In this document: positions 1-9,553 of the stretch, one piece after another | Position numbering within the stretch: position 1 is the stretch's first letter | Layout: each line of letters opens with the position of its first letter | Notes under the pieces: generated by a model | Databases searched by the model: none | Seen by the model: the letters and a program-made list of their open reading frames with translations, nothing else | What the model was told of the DNA's origin: nothing | Made by a program: the position numbers and the translations under genes | Origin: Candidatus Shapirobacteria bacterium | GTDB taxonomy: Bacteria; Patescibacteriota; Microgenomatia; UBA12405; UBA6130 | NCBI GenBank assembly: GCA_027039485.1 | Contig: JALWDZ010000009.1 | Location: 1 to 43,881, forward strand | DNA length: 43,881 bases | Direction of reading: 5' to 3'

Positions 1-370
1 TGTGGGGAATGGGGGTGACATCGGAAATAGAAAGGATATCCAAATCCCGCTTAGCCCGCAAAACTTTTAACGCTGCTTCCCGACCCGGCCCCGGGCCCTT
101 GATATAAACCCGAGCCTTTTTTAGACCCAGCTGGGTAGCTTTTTCCAAGCCCTGGGTAACGGTGGTAATCGCTGCATAAGGAGTCGACTTGCGCGTTCCC
201 TTAAAACCTAGACTTCCCGACGAAACCCAGGCCACCGTTTTGCCTCCCAAATCGGTTATTGTCACCAAAGTATTATTAAAAGTGGCGTTAATATAAATCC
301 GCCCCTCGTTAAGAACAATTTTTTCTTTTTTAACCTTCTTTTTGGTTTTTATTTTTTTTGTTTTAGCCAT
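1..370 (-). CDS. rpsK: 30S ribosomal protein S11 (partial, C-terminus beyond window start)
   Basis: Translated by eye from cat at 368-370: MAKTKKIKTKKKVKKEKIVLNEGRIYINATFNNTLVTITDLGGKTVAWVSSGSLGFKGTRKSTPYAA...; SD AGGAGG just upstream; next to rpsM. Confidence 0.93.
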   Translation of the reverse strand, partial: MAKTKKIKTKKKVKKEKIVLNEGRIYINATFNNTLVTITDLGGKTVAWVSSGSLGFKGTRKSTPYAAITTVTQGLEKATQLGLKKARVYIKGPGPGREAALKVLRAKRDLDILSISDVTPIPH

Positions 371-378
371 TTTACCTC

Positions 379-786
379 CTATTTCTGACGCGCTTTTTGT
401 TGCGCTTCTAACTTAGCCCACATTTCTTTCGTCAAAGCGCCCACTGTCTTGCGCTTTCCCTTCCGGGTCCGGGCGTTGCTGCGGGTCCGCTGGCCCCGCA
501 CCGGCAAACCGGCAAGATGGCGTAAGCCCCGGTAGGCTTTAATCGCCTTAAGGCGGTTAATGTTGGCCCGAATTTCCTGTCGCAACTCCCCCTCAATTTT
601 ATATTTTTCCAAAGCAGCTAAGATTTTTGCTTTTTCTTCACCGGTCAACTTGGCAACCCGCTTGGTAGCATCCAAGTGGGCCGCATTAATGATTTCTTGA
701 GCCCGCGTTCGGCCAATCCCATAAATCCGGGTCAGGCCGATGAGCAACCGTTCTTTATCGGGAATTTCAATGCCTCCCAAACGCAT
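379..786 (-). CDS. rpsM: 30S ribosomal protein S13
   Basis: ORF with S13 motifs (IYGIGRTRAQEI, YRGLRHLAGLPVRGQRTRSNARTRKG). Confidence 0.97.
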   Translation of the reverse strand: MRLGGIEIPDKERLLIGLTRIYGIGRTRAQEIINAAHLDATKRVAKLTGEEKAKILAALEKYKIEGELRQEIRANINRLKAIKAYRGLRHLAGLPVRGQRTRSNARTRKGKRKTVGALTKEMWAKLEAQQKARQK

Positions 787-788
787 CG

Positions 789-902
789 TTAACCCTGCCT
801 CTGCTTATGGCGGGGATTTTTGCAAATAACATAAAGCCGCCCCCGCCGGCGGACAATCCGACAATCACGACATCGCTTTTTAATGCTTGATTGCACTTTC
901 AT
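789..902 (-). CDS. rpmJ: 50S ribosomal protein L36, zinc-type
   Basis: Not in ORF track; translated by eye: [37 protein letters not shown]; CxxC...C...H; stop 789-791, start 900-902. Confidence 0.95.
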   Translation of the reverse strand: MKVQSSIKKRCRDCRIVRRRGRLYVICKNPRHKQRQG

Positions 903-1123
903 TATTTTTCGCGATAAACAATTCGCCCTTTGCTCAGGTCATAGGCCGAAATTTCCACTTTCACCCGGTCGCCAGGAATTACCCGGACGTAATGCACTTT
1001 CATTCTTCCGGCCAGATAGGCAAAAATTTCCTTGCCGCTATCTAGTTTAACCCGAAAAGTGGTATCTGGCAATGCCTTAACAACCGTGCCGCTAACAACG
1101 ACTTTATTTTCCTGCTTTTTCAT
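902..1123 (-). CDS. infA: Translation initiation factor IF-1
   Basis: ORF similar to IF-1 ([37 protein letters not shown]), canonical location. Confidence 0.96.
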   Translation of the reverse strand: MKKQENKVVVSGTVVKALPDTTFRVKLDSGKEIFAYLAGRMKVHYVRVIPGDRVKVEISAYDLSKGRIVYREK

Positions 1124-1874
1124 GAGTTTCCTTCCACAAATAAGGGGTTAACACCTGGCCGCCAGTTTTTCCGACCACCACCGTTTTCTCAAAAAGCGCT
1201 GCTATTTTACCATCTCGGGTAGCAATTGTCCAGCCGTCATCGGCGACAACTAAATCTGGCCGGCCGGCACTATAAATAACCTCGATGGCAATTGTTTCTC
1301 CAGCCTGAAAAACATACTGGCCCATTTGGGACTCTTCGAAGCCGGGAATAAAAGGCTCCTGGTGAAGTTCGCGGCCTACTCCATGGCCGGTTAAATCGCG
1401 AGAGACGCTGCCAATGCCCTGCCCTTCAATTGTCTCTTGAATTGCCCGGGAAACATCCCTAACCCGGCGGCCGGGCCGGGCAGCCTTAATGGCTCGGTTT
1501 AATGCCTCCTCGCCCGCCTGGAGAAATTTTTGGTAGCGGTTAGTTTCTAGTTCCCAACTATAGGCCATATCGGTGTTGTAGCCTTGATAATAAGCCCCCA
1601 TATCGAGGCTTACTAAATCGCCTTTTTGAAATTGCCGCTGGTTGGGAATGCCGTGGACAATGCCCTCATTAAGGTTAATGCATGTTGCCCAACGGTAACC
1701 CGGTACCCGGGCAAAAGCTGCCTCGGCCCCTCTCGCTTCCAAAAAATGACGGGCAAAATTTTCAGCTTCGATTAATTTCCGGCCCGGACGGATAAATTCT
1801 CGGGTGGCTGCCAGCGCCTGGGCTAAAATCAGCCCCCCGGCCCGCATGGCTGCTAACTTATCGGCCATTTTCAA
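1104..1874 (-). CDS. map: Methionine aminopeptidase type I
   Basis: NEGIVHGIPNQRQFQKGDLVSLDMGAYYQGYNTDMAYS, GHGVGRELHQEPFIP motifs. Confidence 0.96.
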   Translation of the reverse strand: MKMADKLAAMRAGGLILAQALAATREFIRPGRKLIEAENFARHFLEARGAEAAFARVPGYRWATCINLNEGIVHGIPNQRQFQKGDLVSLDMGAYYQGYNTDMAYSWELETNRYQKFLQAGEEALNRAIKAARPGRRVRDVSRAIQETIEGQGIGSVSRDLTGHGVGRELHQEPFIPGFEESQMGQYVFQAGETIAIEVIYSAGRPDLVVADDGWTIATRDGKIAALFEKTVVVGKTGGQVLTPYLWKETHEKAGK

Positions 1875-2484
1875 TCAACTGCCGCAAATCCGCCTGGATA
1901 GCAGCTATGGGGCGATTGCCGTCCACAACTACCAGGATCCCTTGGCGACGGTAGAAATCTTTAATTGGCTGAATATTCTGGTGGTATTCTTTAAGGCGGC
2001 GGCGGAGGACTTCTTCGTGGTCATCGGCTCGGCCCGGCTGAAATTGGCGCCCGGCAGCAATAGCCCGGCGGCGGCGCTCAACAATTACCTCATCGGGCAC
2101 CTCCAAAAGAATAACCAGCTCGAGGCGAATCTTTAACGAAGCCAAAAAATCATCCAAAAGTTCGGCCTGGGCAAACGTCCGCGGAAAGCCATCAAGGATA
2201 AACCCTGATTTCACCGCCGGCCGCAATTGGCGAAAAAGGATGGCCGCCACTAGCTCGTCAGGGGCCAAGAGGCCTCGGTTGACATAACGGGCTAACTTTT
2301 GGCCGTTGGCTGTTTTTTGGGCAATCTCCTGGCGCAAAATTGCCCCGATAGAAAGGTGTCGGTAGCGGAAATGCTTTGCCAACAAGGCCGCTTGGGTACC
2401 CTTACCTCCCCCAGAAGGCCCTAAAATAGCCAAATAGCGGACAGGTTTAGAAATAGTGGTCATAATCCCAGGTTTGGACGACAT
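1858..2484 (-). CDS. adk: Adenylate kinase (short, LID-reduced form)
   Basis: GPSGGGKGTQ P-loop, FILDGFPRTFAQAELLD, GRADDHEEVLRRRL; start may be an internal codon. Confidence 0.92.
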   Translation of the reverse strand: MSSKPGIMTTISKPVRYLAILGPSGGGKGTQAALLAKHFRYRHLSIGAILRQEIAQKTANGQKLARYVNRGLLAPDELVAAILFRQLRPAVKSGFILDGFPRTFAQAELLDDFLASLKIRLELVILLEVPDEVIVERRRRAIAAGRQFQPGRADDHEEVLRRRLKEYHQNIQPIKDFYRRQGILVVVDGNRPIAAIQADLRQLIENGR

Positions 2485-3739
2485 TTTCTAACAGGCGGTG
2501 GATTTCCAACAAAACCGAAACAACAATCAAAATGCCGGTTCCCCCTAAAGCCAAGCTGGTAACATGGGTTAATTTTTGGGCAATTGACGGCAAAACGGCC
2601 ACCAAACCCAAAAAAATTGCCCCAATAAAGGTCACCCGGGAAAGAAGGAAAGAAAGCCGCTCTTGGGTTGCTTTACCAGGACGGACGCCGGGAATAAAGC
2701 CACCCGACTTCCGCAATTGGTCGGCCACCTCTTCAGGATTAAAAACCACGGTGGTGTAAAAGTAAGTAAAGACAACCACCAAGAGGAAATAACTGACAAT
2801 ATAAAAAAGGCTGCCCGGTTGCAGCTGGCGGCTGAGAATATCGCCCCAGGTTGCCAGCTGGGGATTGGGCAAGTGGCGCAAAACGCCGCTAATCATCGAA
2901 GGAATCGTCACCAGCGAGAGGGCAAAAATGATTGGCATCACCCCAGCTGTATTCACCTTGAGAGGCAAATAACTTAGCTGGCCACCATAAACTTGGCCTC
3001 CAGAAATGCGCCGGGCATAATTCACCGGCACCCGCAAAAACGCTTCGTCAACCATGACAATTGCTGCCATCAGCAAAATTAGCAAAGCAAAAAAGAAAAT
3101 CAGAGGGAAGGGGTTATCGCCGCTAAAAGTAGTCAAAGTTTGGAAAATGGAAACCGGGTAACGGGCCAAAATTCCTACCAAAATAATCAGAGAAACACCA
3201 TGGCCAATGCCAAACTCATTGATTAGCTCGCCCAGAAAAACCAGGATAATTGTCCCCGCTGTCATCGTAAATGCCAGCAAAATAATTTCCAGCAGGCCGA
3301 TCTGGCCCAGTAAATGCTGGCTGCGCAAAAGGAAAGCCATTCCCATTCCCTGCAAAAACGCCAACGGCACCGTCAAGAGGCGGGTATACTGGTTTAATTT
3401 GCGCTGGCCATATTCCCCCTCCTTGCGCAACTCCTCAATTTGGGGCATAACAAAAGCTAAAAGTTGAAAAATAACCGAGGCATTAATATAAGGGTTCAAA
3501 CCTAAAGCGATAATGGAAAAATTAACCAGCGTCCCGCCGGAAAAAATATCCAAAAGGGCAAAAAATTGGTTCTGGGCAAAATAATTTTTAAGCAACGAGG
3601 TATCAACGCCCGGTGCCGGCAGGTGGGCCAAGAGGCGAAACCAAAATAAAATTAGAAGGGTAAAAACAATTTTGCGGCGCACCTGGGGAATCCGCAAAGC
3701 TTGCCAATAAACAGCCAGCGACTGTTTAATTTTTTTCAT
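2447..3739 (-). CDS. secY: Preprotein translocase subunit SecY
   Basis: Multi-TM ORF with SecY motifs (GLNPYINASVIFQLL, FFYTTVVFNPEEVADQLRKSGGFIPGVRPGKATQERL-like). Confidence 0.97.
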   Translation of the reverse strand: MKKIKQSLAVYWQALRIPQVRRKIVFTLLILFWFRLLAHLPAPGVDTSLLKNYFAQNQFFALLDIFSGGTLVNFSIIALGLNPYINASVIFQLLAFVMPQIEELRKEGEYGQRKLNQYTRLLTVPLAFLQGMGMAFLLRSQHLLGQIGLLEIILLAFTMTAGTIILVFLGELINEFGIGHGVSLIILVGILARYPVSIFQTLTTFSGDNPFPLIFFFALLILLMAAIVMVDEAFLRVPVNYARRISGGQVYGGQLSYLPLKVNTAGVMPIIFALSLVTIPSMISGVLRHLPNPQLATWGDILSRQLQPGSLFYIVSYFLLVVVFTYFYTTVVFNPEEVADQLRKSGGFIPGVRPGKATQERLSFLLSRVTFIGAIFLGLVAVLPSIAQKLTHVTSLALGGTGILIVVSVLLEIHRLLENVVQTWDYDHYF

Positions 3740-4196
3740 CTTTACCCGCGGGGGTAATAATTTTTCCCTTGACTGCTTTGATGGCTTCGGCTGCCCCTTT
3801 GGTCACCGGGAGAGCTATCCGGAGAGCTTTTTGCAATTTACCTTTTTTAACTACTTTTACCTTGTACCGGCTGAAAGTCTGGCCAATTTTGCCTTTCTTT
3901 TGGAGAAAACGAAAATCAACTATTTGCTTTGGGTCGCCGTTTTTTTCCAGCCAATCTAGAGTGATCGTCACTTTCTGGAAACGGCTTCGGTGACCTTTGC
4001 CCCGCCAAACTGGCAAACGTTTAATAAGCGATTTCTTGCTTTTGGTTCCTTCGAAAAGAAAGCTGACTTTACCGCGGGAAAGTTGCCCCTTAGTCCCCCG
4101 GCCCACCGTGTGACCCCCTTTGCCCGAGCCATAGCCGCGCCCCCGGCGTTTTGCCGGCCGCTTGGTAATCGCTTTTAGCTGGTGCAATTTGATCAT
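3726..4196 (-). CDS. rplO: 50S ribosomal protein L15
   Basis: KRRGRGYGSGKGGHTVGRGTKGQLSR. Confidence 0.96.
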   Translation of the reverse strand: MIKLHQLKAITKRPAKRRGRGYGSGKGGHTVGRGTKGQLSRGKVSFLFEGTKSKKSLIKRLPVWRGKGHRSRFQKVTITLDWLEKNGDPKQIVDFRFLQKKGKIGQTFSRYKVKVVKKGKLQKALRIALPVTKGAAEAIKAVKGKIITPAGKDEKN

Positions 4197-4654
4197 TTGG
4201 CTAACTCCTGAAAAGCTTTAAAAACGGCGTAGGCCACCGCGGTGCGGTTTCGGGAGCCAAAAATTTTAGCCACCATATTTTCTACCCCGCTAACTTCCAG
4301 GGTTGTCCGGACGGCACCGCCGGCAATAATCCCCGTTCCGGCCGGAGCCGGCTTCAAAAGCAAACGGGTAGCCTTATATTTTATTTCTAGGGCATGGGGG
4401 ATTGTTTTTTCTTCGCCTTGCAAAGGGAGATGGACCAAGAGCTTCTCCGCCCGGCGGACAGCTTTGCGGATGGCTGAGCTAACATCCTTGGCCTTTGCCA
4501 AAGCCACTCCCAGGCCTCCGTTTTCATCGCCAACGGCCACTAAAGCGGTAAAGCCAATCTGGTTGCCCCCCTTGGTTTTCTTGGAAACCCGCTTAATTTC
4601 AATTACCTTGGTTTTCAAACCAGATTCGGTGGTTCTTTCCCTCTTCTTTTCCAT
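4193..4654 (-). CDS. rpsE: 30S ribosomal protein S5
   Basis: S5 core motifs (GFTALVAVGDENGGLGVALAKAKDV, PAPAGTGIIAGGAVRTTLEVSGVENM). Confidence 0.97.
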   Translation of the reverse strand: MEKKRERTTESGLKTKVIEIKRVSKKTKGGNQIGFTALVAVGDENGGLGVALAKAKDVSSAIRKAVRRAEKLLVHLPLQGEEKTIPHALEIKYKATRLLLKPAPAGTGIIAGGAVRTTLEVSGVENMVAKIFGSRNRTAVAYAVFKAFQELAK

Positions 4655-4656
4655 CT

Positions 4657-5013
4657 TTAAAATTTCAACCCTCCCGCCCGGGCGCCTTCGGCCAAGGCTT
4701 TTACCCGACCGTGATAAACATAACCGCTGCGGTCAAAGGCTACTCTTTTAATGCCCTTTTTGAGGGCCAAACGGGCCAACTCCTGCCCTACCAACCGGGC
4801 CTGAGTCACCCGGGACATCTTTTCTTTTTGGTACTTTTTCATCTTTAAAAGCGCTTTGCTGGAAAAGGCGACCAATGTTTGGCCACTGACAATATCAACA
4901 ATTTGCGCCCAAATATGGCGATTGGAGCGAAAAACAGTTATCTTCCGCTTCCGCCCTTGTTGGCGCAATTTTTGTCGAACCCGCTGCTGGCGCTTCTTAA
5001 GATTAGGCTTCAT
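4657..5013 (-). CDS. rplR: 50S ribosomal protein L18
   Basis: RKITVFRSNRHIWAQIVDIVSGQTLVAFSS..VAFDRSGYVYHGRVKALAEGAR. Confidence 0.97.
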   Translation of the reverse strand: MKPNLKKRQQRVRQKLRQQGRKRKITVFRSNRHIWAQIVDIVSGQTLVAFSSKALLKMKKYQKEKMSRVTQARLVGQELARLALKKGIKRVAFDRSGYVYHGRVKALAEGARAGGLKF

Positions 5014-5014
5014 T

Positions 5015-5557
5015 TTACGCTCCCGTTTTAGCCACCTTTCCTGGCTTTAATTTTATCACTTCATTTTGATAGCGAATCCCCTTGCCTTTATAGGCGTCCG
5101 GAGGGTGAATGCGGCGGATTTGGGCGGCGATTTCCCCTACCAATTGGCGGTCAGGGCCGCGGACGGTAATTAGATCGCCGTCAACCACAAATTTGATTCC
5201 TGGCGGCGGCTCAACCTTTACCGGATGGGAAAAGCCAACTTGAAAAACGGCCGCTTGGCCTTCCAATTGGACTTTATAGCCGGTTCCCACTACCTGGAGA
5301 GTTTTCTGCCAGCCTTCGCTCACGCCGCGGACCGCATTGGCCAAAAGGCTGCGCCAGGTACCCCAAAGAGCTCGTGTTTGCCGGCTCTGGTCGCGGGGCG
5401 ACAAGCTAATCTTTTTCTCTTCCATTTTTATGTCCAAACTAGCCGGGATAGTAAAAGCTAATTCGCCTTCTTTGCCCTGAAAGCTAACCCGGCGCCCTTC
5501 CAGCTTTACCGTCACCCCAGCGGGAATCGTTACCGGTTGGCGGCCAATTTTAGACAT
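5015..5557 (-). CDS. rplF: 50S ribosomal protein L6
   Basis: MSKIGRQPVTIPAGV...IRRIHPPDAYKGKGIRY. Confidence 0.97.
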   Translation of the reverse strand: MSKIGRQPVTIPAGVTVKLEGRRVSFQGKEGELAFTIPASLDIKMEEKKISLSPRDQSRQTRALWGTWRSLLANAVRGVSEGWQKTLQVVGTGYKVQLEGQAAVFQVGFSHPVKVEPPPGIKFVVDGDLITVRGPDRQLVGEIAAQIRRIHPPDAYKGKGIRYQNEVIKLKPGKVAKTGA

Positions 5558-5558
5558 T

Positions 5559-5948
5559 TTAGTTCAGCAAAACAGCGGCAATGACTTCCCCGCCAATTTT
5601 TAACTTTTTGGCTTCAGCAGCCGTCATAACCCCTTGTGAGGTAGAAACGATGACCATGCCCTTACCGGTCGGAAACGGCAGCTCATTAGCGCCACTATAG
5701 TAGCGCCGGCCAGGTTTAGAAAAAAGCTGGACATCGCGCAAAACTGGCCGTTGGTTAACAAAATTAAGGTCCACCTGGAAAGTCTTATAATTACTTTTCG
5801 GTGCCACCACCTTAGCCAGAACGCCACGCTGGGCTAAGAGCTTGGCCACCGCCAAGTTTAATCCCGACCGCGGCACCACAACTTCCCGCCGCCCAGCACG
5901 GGCAGCATTCTTTAAGCGGATCAGAAAATCTCCCACTAAGTATTCCAT
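5559..5948 (-). CDS. rpsH: 30S ribosomal protein S8
   Basis: DFLIRLKNAARAG..., VIVSTSQGVMTAAEAKKLKIGGEVIAAV. Confidence 0.96.
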   Translation of the reverse strand: MEYLVGDFLIRLKNAARAGRREVVVPRSGLNLAVAKLLAQRGVLAKVVAPKSNYKTFQVDLNFVNQRPVLRDVQLFSKPGRRYYSGANELPFPTGKGMVIVSTSQGVMTAAEAKKLKIGGEVIAAVLLN

Positions 5949-5949
5949 A

Positions 5950-6135
5950 TTACCAGCTTGCCTTTTTAACTCCCGGCAGCTCCCCTTTCAGCGCCAATTC
6001 CCGGAAGCAAAGCCGGCAAAGGCCAAAATAACGAATATAACCGCGGGGTCGGCCGCAAAGCCGACAGCGGTTGCGGTAACGATCTTTATACTTTAAATTT
6101 TTCTTTTCGCGGACAATTTTTGCTTTGTTAGCCAT
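5950..6135 (-). CDS. rpsN: 30S ribosomal protein S14, zinc-binding (type Z)
   Basis: 61 aa, [25 protein letters not shown]. Confidence 0.97.
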   Translation of the reverse strand: MANKAKIVREKKNLKYKDRYRNRCRLCGRPRGYIRYFGLCRLCFRELALKGELPGVKKASW

Positions 6136-6685
6136 TTTCGCTCCTTTCGAAAACTGCCCCTAAGCTCTCTAATAAAATTTTGGCTTCTTGAGGGTCCTTA
6201 GTAGTGGTAACGATGGTTATCGCCAAACCTTTTATCCGGTGAACTTGGTCAGGGGCAATTTCCGGAAAAACCACCTGCTCGCTAATCCCCAACGTATAAT
6301 TACCATATTTATCAAAACTTTGCAACGATAAACCGCGAAAATCGCGCAAACGGGGCAAAACTAAACGAAACAGTTTTTCCAAAAAATCCCACATTCGCCG
6401 CCGGCGTAAAGTCACCCGCAAAGCAATAGGCTCATTTTTGCGCAAATGAAAACCGGAAATTGCTTTTCGGGCCCGGCGTACCTGGGGCCACTGACCGGTA
6501 ATAGCCGCCAGCTCCTTTTTTGCTTCTTCAACCGCGTTTTTATCATCGCGAAAATCGGCAATTCCCATGTTAATAACCACTTTTTCCACCCGCGGCACCG
6601 CGAGGGGATTTTTCTTCCCCAATTTCTTCTGTAACTCGGGCACGATTTTTTCCGCAAAGTCCTTAGCGAGCATCTTTGCCTCCAT
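6128..6685 (-). CDS. rplE: 50S ribosomal protein L5
   Basis: [67 protein letters not shown]. Confidence 0.97.
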   Translation of the reverse strand: MEAKMLAKDFAEKIVPELQKKLGKKNPLAVPRVEKVVINMGIADFRDDKNAVEEAKKELAAITGQWPQVRRARKAISGFHLRKNEPIALRVTLRRRRMWDFLEKLFRLVLPRLRDFRGLSLQSFDKYGNYTLGISEQVVFPEIAPDQVHRIKGLAITIVTTTKDPQEAKILLESLGAVFERSENG

Positions 6686-6986
6686 CTAACAGGCTGCCAC
6701 AGCGACGGCAAACGCGTAACTTCTGCCCTTTCTCAACCCGATAGGCTACCCTGGTCGGCTGGTGGCAATGGGGACAAACTACCATCACCTTAGAGGCCAA
6801 CAAGGGCTTTTCAATTTCTAAAATGCCGCCCGGTTGTTTGCCTTGGGCTTTGACATGCTTCTTAACAATGTTTATTCCTTCGACAACCACCATCTGCTTC
6901 TTGGGCAAAACCTTTTTTACCTTCCCCCGCCGGCCGCGGTCTTTGCCCAACAAAACAACAACCTCGTCGCCGCGATGAATTTTCAT
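6663..6986 (-). CDS. rplX: 50S ribosomal protein L24
   Basis: KOW motif (GDEVVVLLGKDRGRRGKVKKVLPKK) plus C-terminal CPHC...CRRC ribbon. Confidence 0.96.
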   Translation of the reverse strand: MKIHRGDEVVVLLGKDRGRRGKVKKVLPKKQMVVVEGINIVKKHVKAQGKQPGGILEIEKPLLASKVMVVCPHCHQPTRVAYRVEKGQKLRVCRRCGSLLDGGKDAR

Positions 6987-7355
6987 TTAAAAAACCTCCT
7001 TGGCCAGAGAAACGATTTTATTGTAACCCCGGTCGCGAATTTCCCGGGCAATCGGGCCAAAAACCCGGCTGCCGCGAGGATTGCCATGGTCATCGATAAT
7101 CACGGCAGCATTATCATCAAAACGAATATAAGAGCCATCGGGGCGGCGGATTTCCTTCCGGGTCCGGACCACAACGGCTTTTACCTTTTCCTTCTTTTTC
7201 ACTACTCCCTCCGGCGTGGCGTCTTTTACTACCGCCAAAATTTTATCGCCAATACGGGCATAATAACGGCGGCTGCCGCCATAAATATGGATCAGCATCA
7301 ACTTTTTCGCCCCGGTATTGTCAGCAGCGGCAAGGATTGATCTTAGTTGCAACAT
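6987..7355 (-). CDS. rplN: 50S ribosomal protein L14
   Basis: [39 protein letters not shown]. Confidence 0.98.
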   Translation of the reverse strand: MLQLRSILAAADNTGAKKLMLIHIYGGSRRYYARIGDKILAVVKDATPEGVVKKKEKVKAVVVRTRKEIRRPDGSYIRFDDNAAVIIDDHGNPRGSRVFGPIAREIRDRGYNKIVSLAKEVF

Positions 7356-7357
7356 CT

Positions 7358-7627
7358 TTAGGCAGATCGCAAAATTTTAACAATTCGGAAACGCTTTAAC
7401 TTACTCAGCGGGCGGGTTTCTTTAATTTCTACCCAGTCTCCTTCTTTAGCTCCCAACTGATTATCGGCATAAAATTTCTTGCGGCGAACCATAATCCGCC
7501 GGTAGAGGGGATGGGGGCGGCGTTCCTCTCGCAGAACAACCGCTGTTTTTTCCATTTTAGTCGAGATAACCCGCCCCTGGAAAAATTTCCCGGCTGGTTT
7601 TTCTTTCTGTTTTTTTACTGCTTTCAT
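7358..7627 (-). CDS. rpsQ: 30S ribosomal protein S17
   Basis: [15 protein letters not shown]...[48 protein letters not shown]. Confidence 0.96.
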   Translation of the reverse strand: MKAVKKQKEKPAGKFFQGRVISTKMEKTAVVLREERRPHPLYRRIMVRRKKFYADNQLGAKEGDWVEIKETRPLSKLKRFRIVKILRSA

Positions 7628-7845
7628 TTTTTCTCCTTTCTGGCCGCGGCAAGTTCCTTTTCGTGGCGCAAAGTTTTTAAAACCGCAATTGCATGCCGCA
7701 GCTGGCGGGGCTGGCGGACATTTTTCAGCTGACCCCGGGCCAGCTTCATTTTAGCCAAGAGCAATTCTTTTTCTTTTTTGGCAATTTCCAGGCTCAAAGC
7801 CTTTATGGATTTTGCCCGCCAGTCTTGTTTTTCTTGCTTTTTCAT
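7624..7845 (-). CDS. rpmC: 50S ribosomal protein L29
   Basis: Small basic helical ORF in canonical position (KLARGQLKNVRQPRQLRHAIAVLKTL). Confidence 0.92.
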   Translation of the reverse strand: MKKQEKQDWRAKSIKALSLEIAKKEKELLLAKMKLARGQLKNVRQPRQLRHAIAVLKTLRHEKELAAARKEKK

Positions 7846-8249
7846 TTTCGTTCGACAATTTTAGTTGCTAACGGTAACTTAGTAGCTGCCCGCCGTAACG
7901 CTTCCCGGGCCAACTTATCCTCTACTCCGCTTAATTCAAAAATAATCTTACCCGGCCGGATCACGGCCACATAGGTATCAATGTCGCCTTTACCGCCACC
8001 CATCGGAGCTCCGGCCGGTTTCTTAGTAACCGGCTTATCAGGGAAAATTCTAATCCACATTTTACCACTTCTTTTGGTAAAATTCGTGATTGCCCGCCGG
8101 GCCGCTTCAATTTGGGCCGCCGTCAGCCAACCTCCTTGCAAACTCTTTAAGCCAATTTCGCCAAAGGCAACCGTATAACCCGACTGGGCTTTGCCGCCAA
8201 TCCGGCCCCGAAACTGCTTGCGATATTTAGTTTTGCGTGGCTGCAACAT
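7842..8249 (-). CDS. rplP: 50S ribosomal protein L16
   Basis: MLQPRKTKYRKQFRGRIGG...AARRAITNFTKRSGKMWIRIFPDKPVTKKPAGAPMGGGKG. Confidence 0.98.
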   Translation of the reverse strand: MLQPRKTKYRKQFRGRIGGKAQSGYTVAFGEIGLKSLQGGWLTAAQIEAARRAITNFTKRSGKMWIRIFPDKPVTKKPAGAPMGGGKGDIDTYVAVIRPGKIIFELSGVEDKLAREALRRAATKLPLATKIVERK

Positions 8250-8899
8250 TAACGTTCCCCCCGATTAATGTAAACCTTAAGGCCAATATAACCCGATCGG
8301 GTCAAAATCGGGCGTTGAGCATAATCAATTTGGCTGCGCAGGGTGCTTAAAGAAACTTGGCCGCGGTAAAATTTTTCCTGACGGGCAATTTCAATTCCGT
8401 TGATTCGTCCTTTCAGAACAATTTTTACCCCCCGGGCCCCGGCAGCCATAATCCGGTCCATAGCCTGGTTGACAACCCGCCGGTAAGGCATCCGGCGCAG
8501 CAATTGGCTGGCAATACGCTCGGCTACTACTTTTGCCGAAAGATCGGGAGTTTTATATTCCTCCACCTCGAGTTCTAAATTCTTTTCTGGCTGGTTAATC
8601 GTCTTGATCATCGCCACCAATTGTTTCTTCAATTCCTCAAGCCCCTTACCACCGCGGCCGATAACCAAACCCGGGCGGGTAACCACCAAAGTGATTTTAA
8701 TCTTGCGGTTAAACCTCTCAATTTCCACCGCCGCTAGGCCAGCCGAGCGTAACTTCTCTTCCAAAAAGCGTCGTAGTTGATAATCTTCCTGCCAAAGATC
8801 GGGATAATTTTTCTTATTAGCAAACCAGCGGGATACCCAATCAATGCCAATTTTGGGATTGCCTAAACGAAAAGCAACTGGATTAACTTTTTGCCCCAT
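8249..8899 (-). CDS. rpsC: 30S ribosomal protein S3
   Basis: MGQKVNPVAFRLG..., RPGLVIGRGGKGLEELKKQL, GARGVKIVLKGRINGIEIARQEKFYRGQVSLSTLR. Confidence 0.98.
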   Translation of the reverse strand: MGQKVNPVAFRLGNPKIGIDWVSRWFANKKNYPDLWQEDYQLRRFLEEKLRSAGLAAVEIERFNRKIKITLVVTRPGLVIGRGGKGLEELKKQLVAMIKTINQPEKNLELEVEEYKTPDLSAKVVAERIASQLLRRMPYRRVVNQAMDRIMAAGARGVKIVLKGRINGIEIARQEKFYRGQVSLSTLRSQIDYAQRPILTRSGYIGLKVYINRGER

Positions 8900-9269
8900 T
8901 TTGCTTGACTCCCTCCAAACTAACCACTAAATGGCTACGGCGTTTTTGGATTTGCCCCTGGCGAAAACGGGCGCTGCGCGATTTGTCCAATCGCTTAAGC
9001 CGCATCCCTTCGTTAACCAAAATTTGCCGAAAACGCAAACTTTGGGGATCCAATTCAAAATTATGCTCGGCGTCAGCCAAGGCTGTTTTTATAGCCTTTT
9101 GCAAATAGCGAGCCCCTTTTTGCGGCAAGAAAGGCAAAATTTCTAATGCTTCTTGGGGTAGCTTATGCTTAATTGCCGCCGCTACCAACCGCAATTTGCG
9201 CGGCGAGATAGGCAGCGACTTGGCTGTCGTGGTAACGGTGACCAGTTTAGGTTGAGTCTTTTTCTTCAT
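8883..9269 (-). CDS. rplV: 50S ribosomal protein L22
   Basis: SPRKLRLVAAAIK...ILPFLPQKGARYLQKAIKTALADAEHN. Confidence 0.96.
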   Translation of the reverse strand: MKKKTQPKLVTVTTTAKSLPISPRKLRLVAAAIKHKLPQEALEILPFLPQKGARYLQKAIKTALADAEHNFELDPQSLRFRQILVNEGMRLKRLDKSRSARFRQGQIQKRRSHLVVSLEGVKQNGAKS

Positions 9270-9553
9270 TATGTCTTTTCAATTACCCGTTTAACTACCC
9301 GCCCATGGCCTCGGAAAGTTCGCGTTGGGGCAAATTCTCCCAGGCGATGGCCGACCATATCTTCGACAACAAAAACTTCTAGAAACTTGCGCCCATTGTG
9401 GACTAAAAAAGTATGGCCCACAAACTCTGGCGGGATTTGGCTAGCCCGAGCCCAAGTTTTTATCGGCTCTTTTTTACCCGCCTTTTTTTGGGCTAAAACC
9501 TTTTTCAGCAATTTCTGGTCAACGTAGGGCCCCTTACGGGCACTGCGACTCAT
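9269..9553 (-). CDS. rpsS: 30S ribosomal protein S19
   Basis: [19 protein letters not shown]...[25 protein letters not shown]. Confidence 0.98.
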   Translation of the reverse strand: MSRSARKGPYVDQKLLKKVLAQKKAGKKEPIKTWARASQIPPEFVGHTFLVHNGRKFLEVFVVEDMVGHRLGEFAPTRTFRGHGRVVKRVIEKT

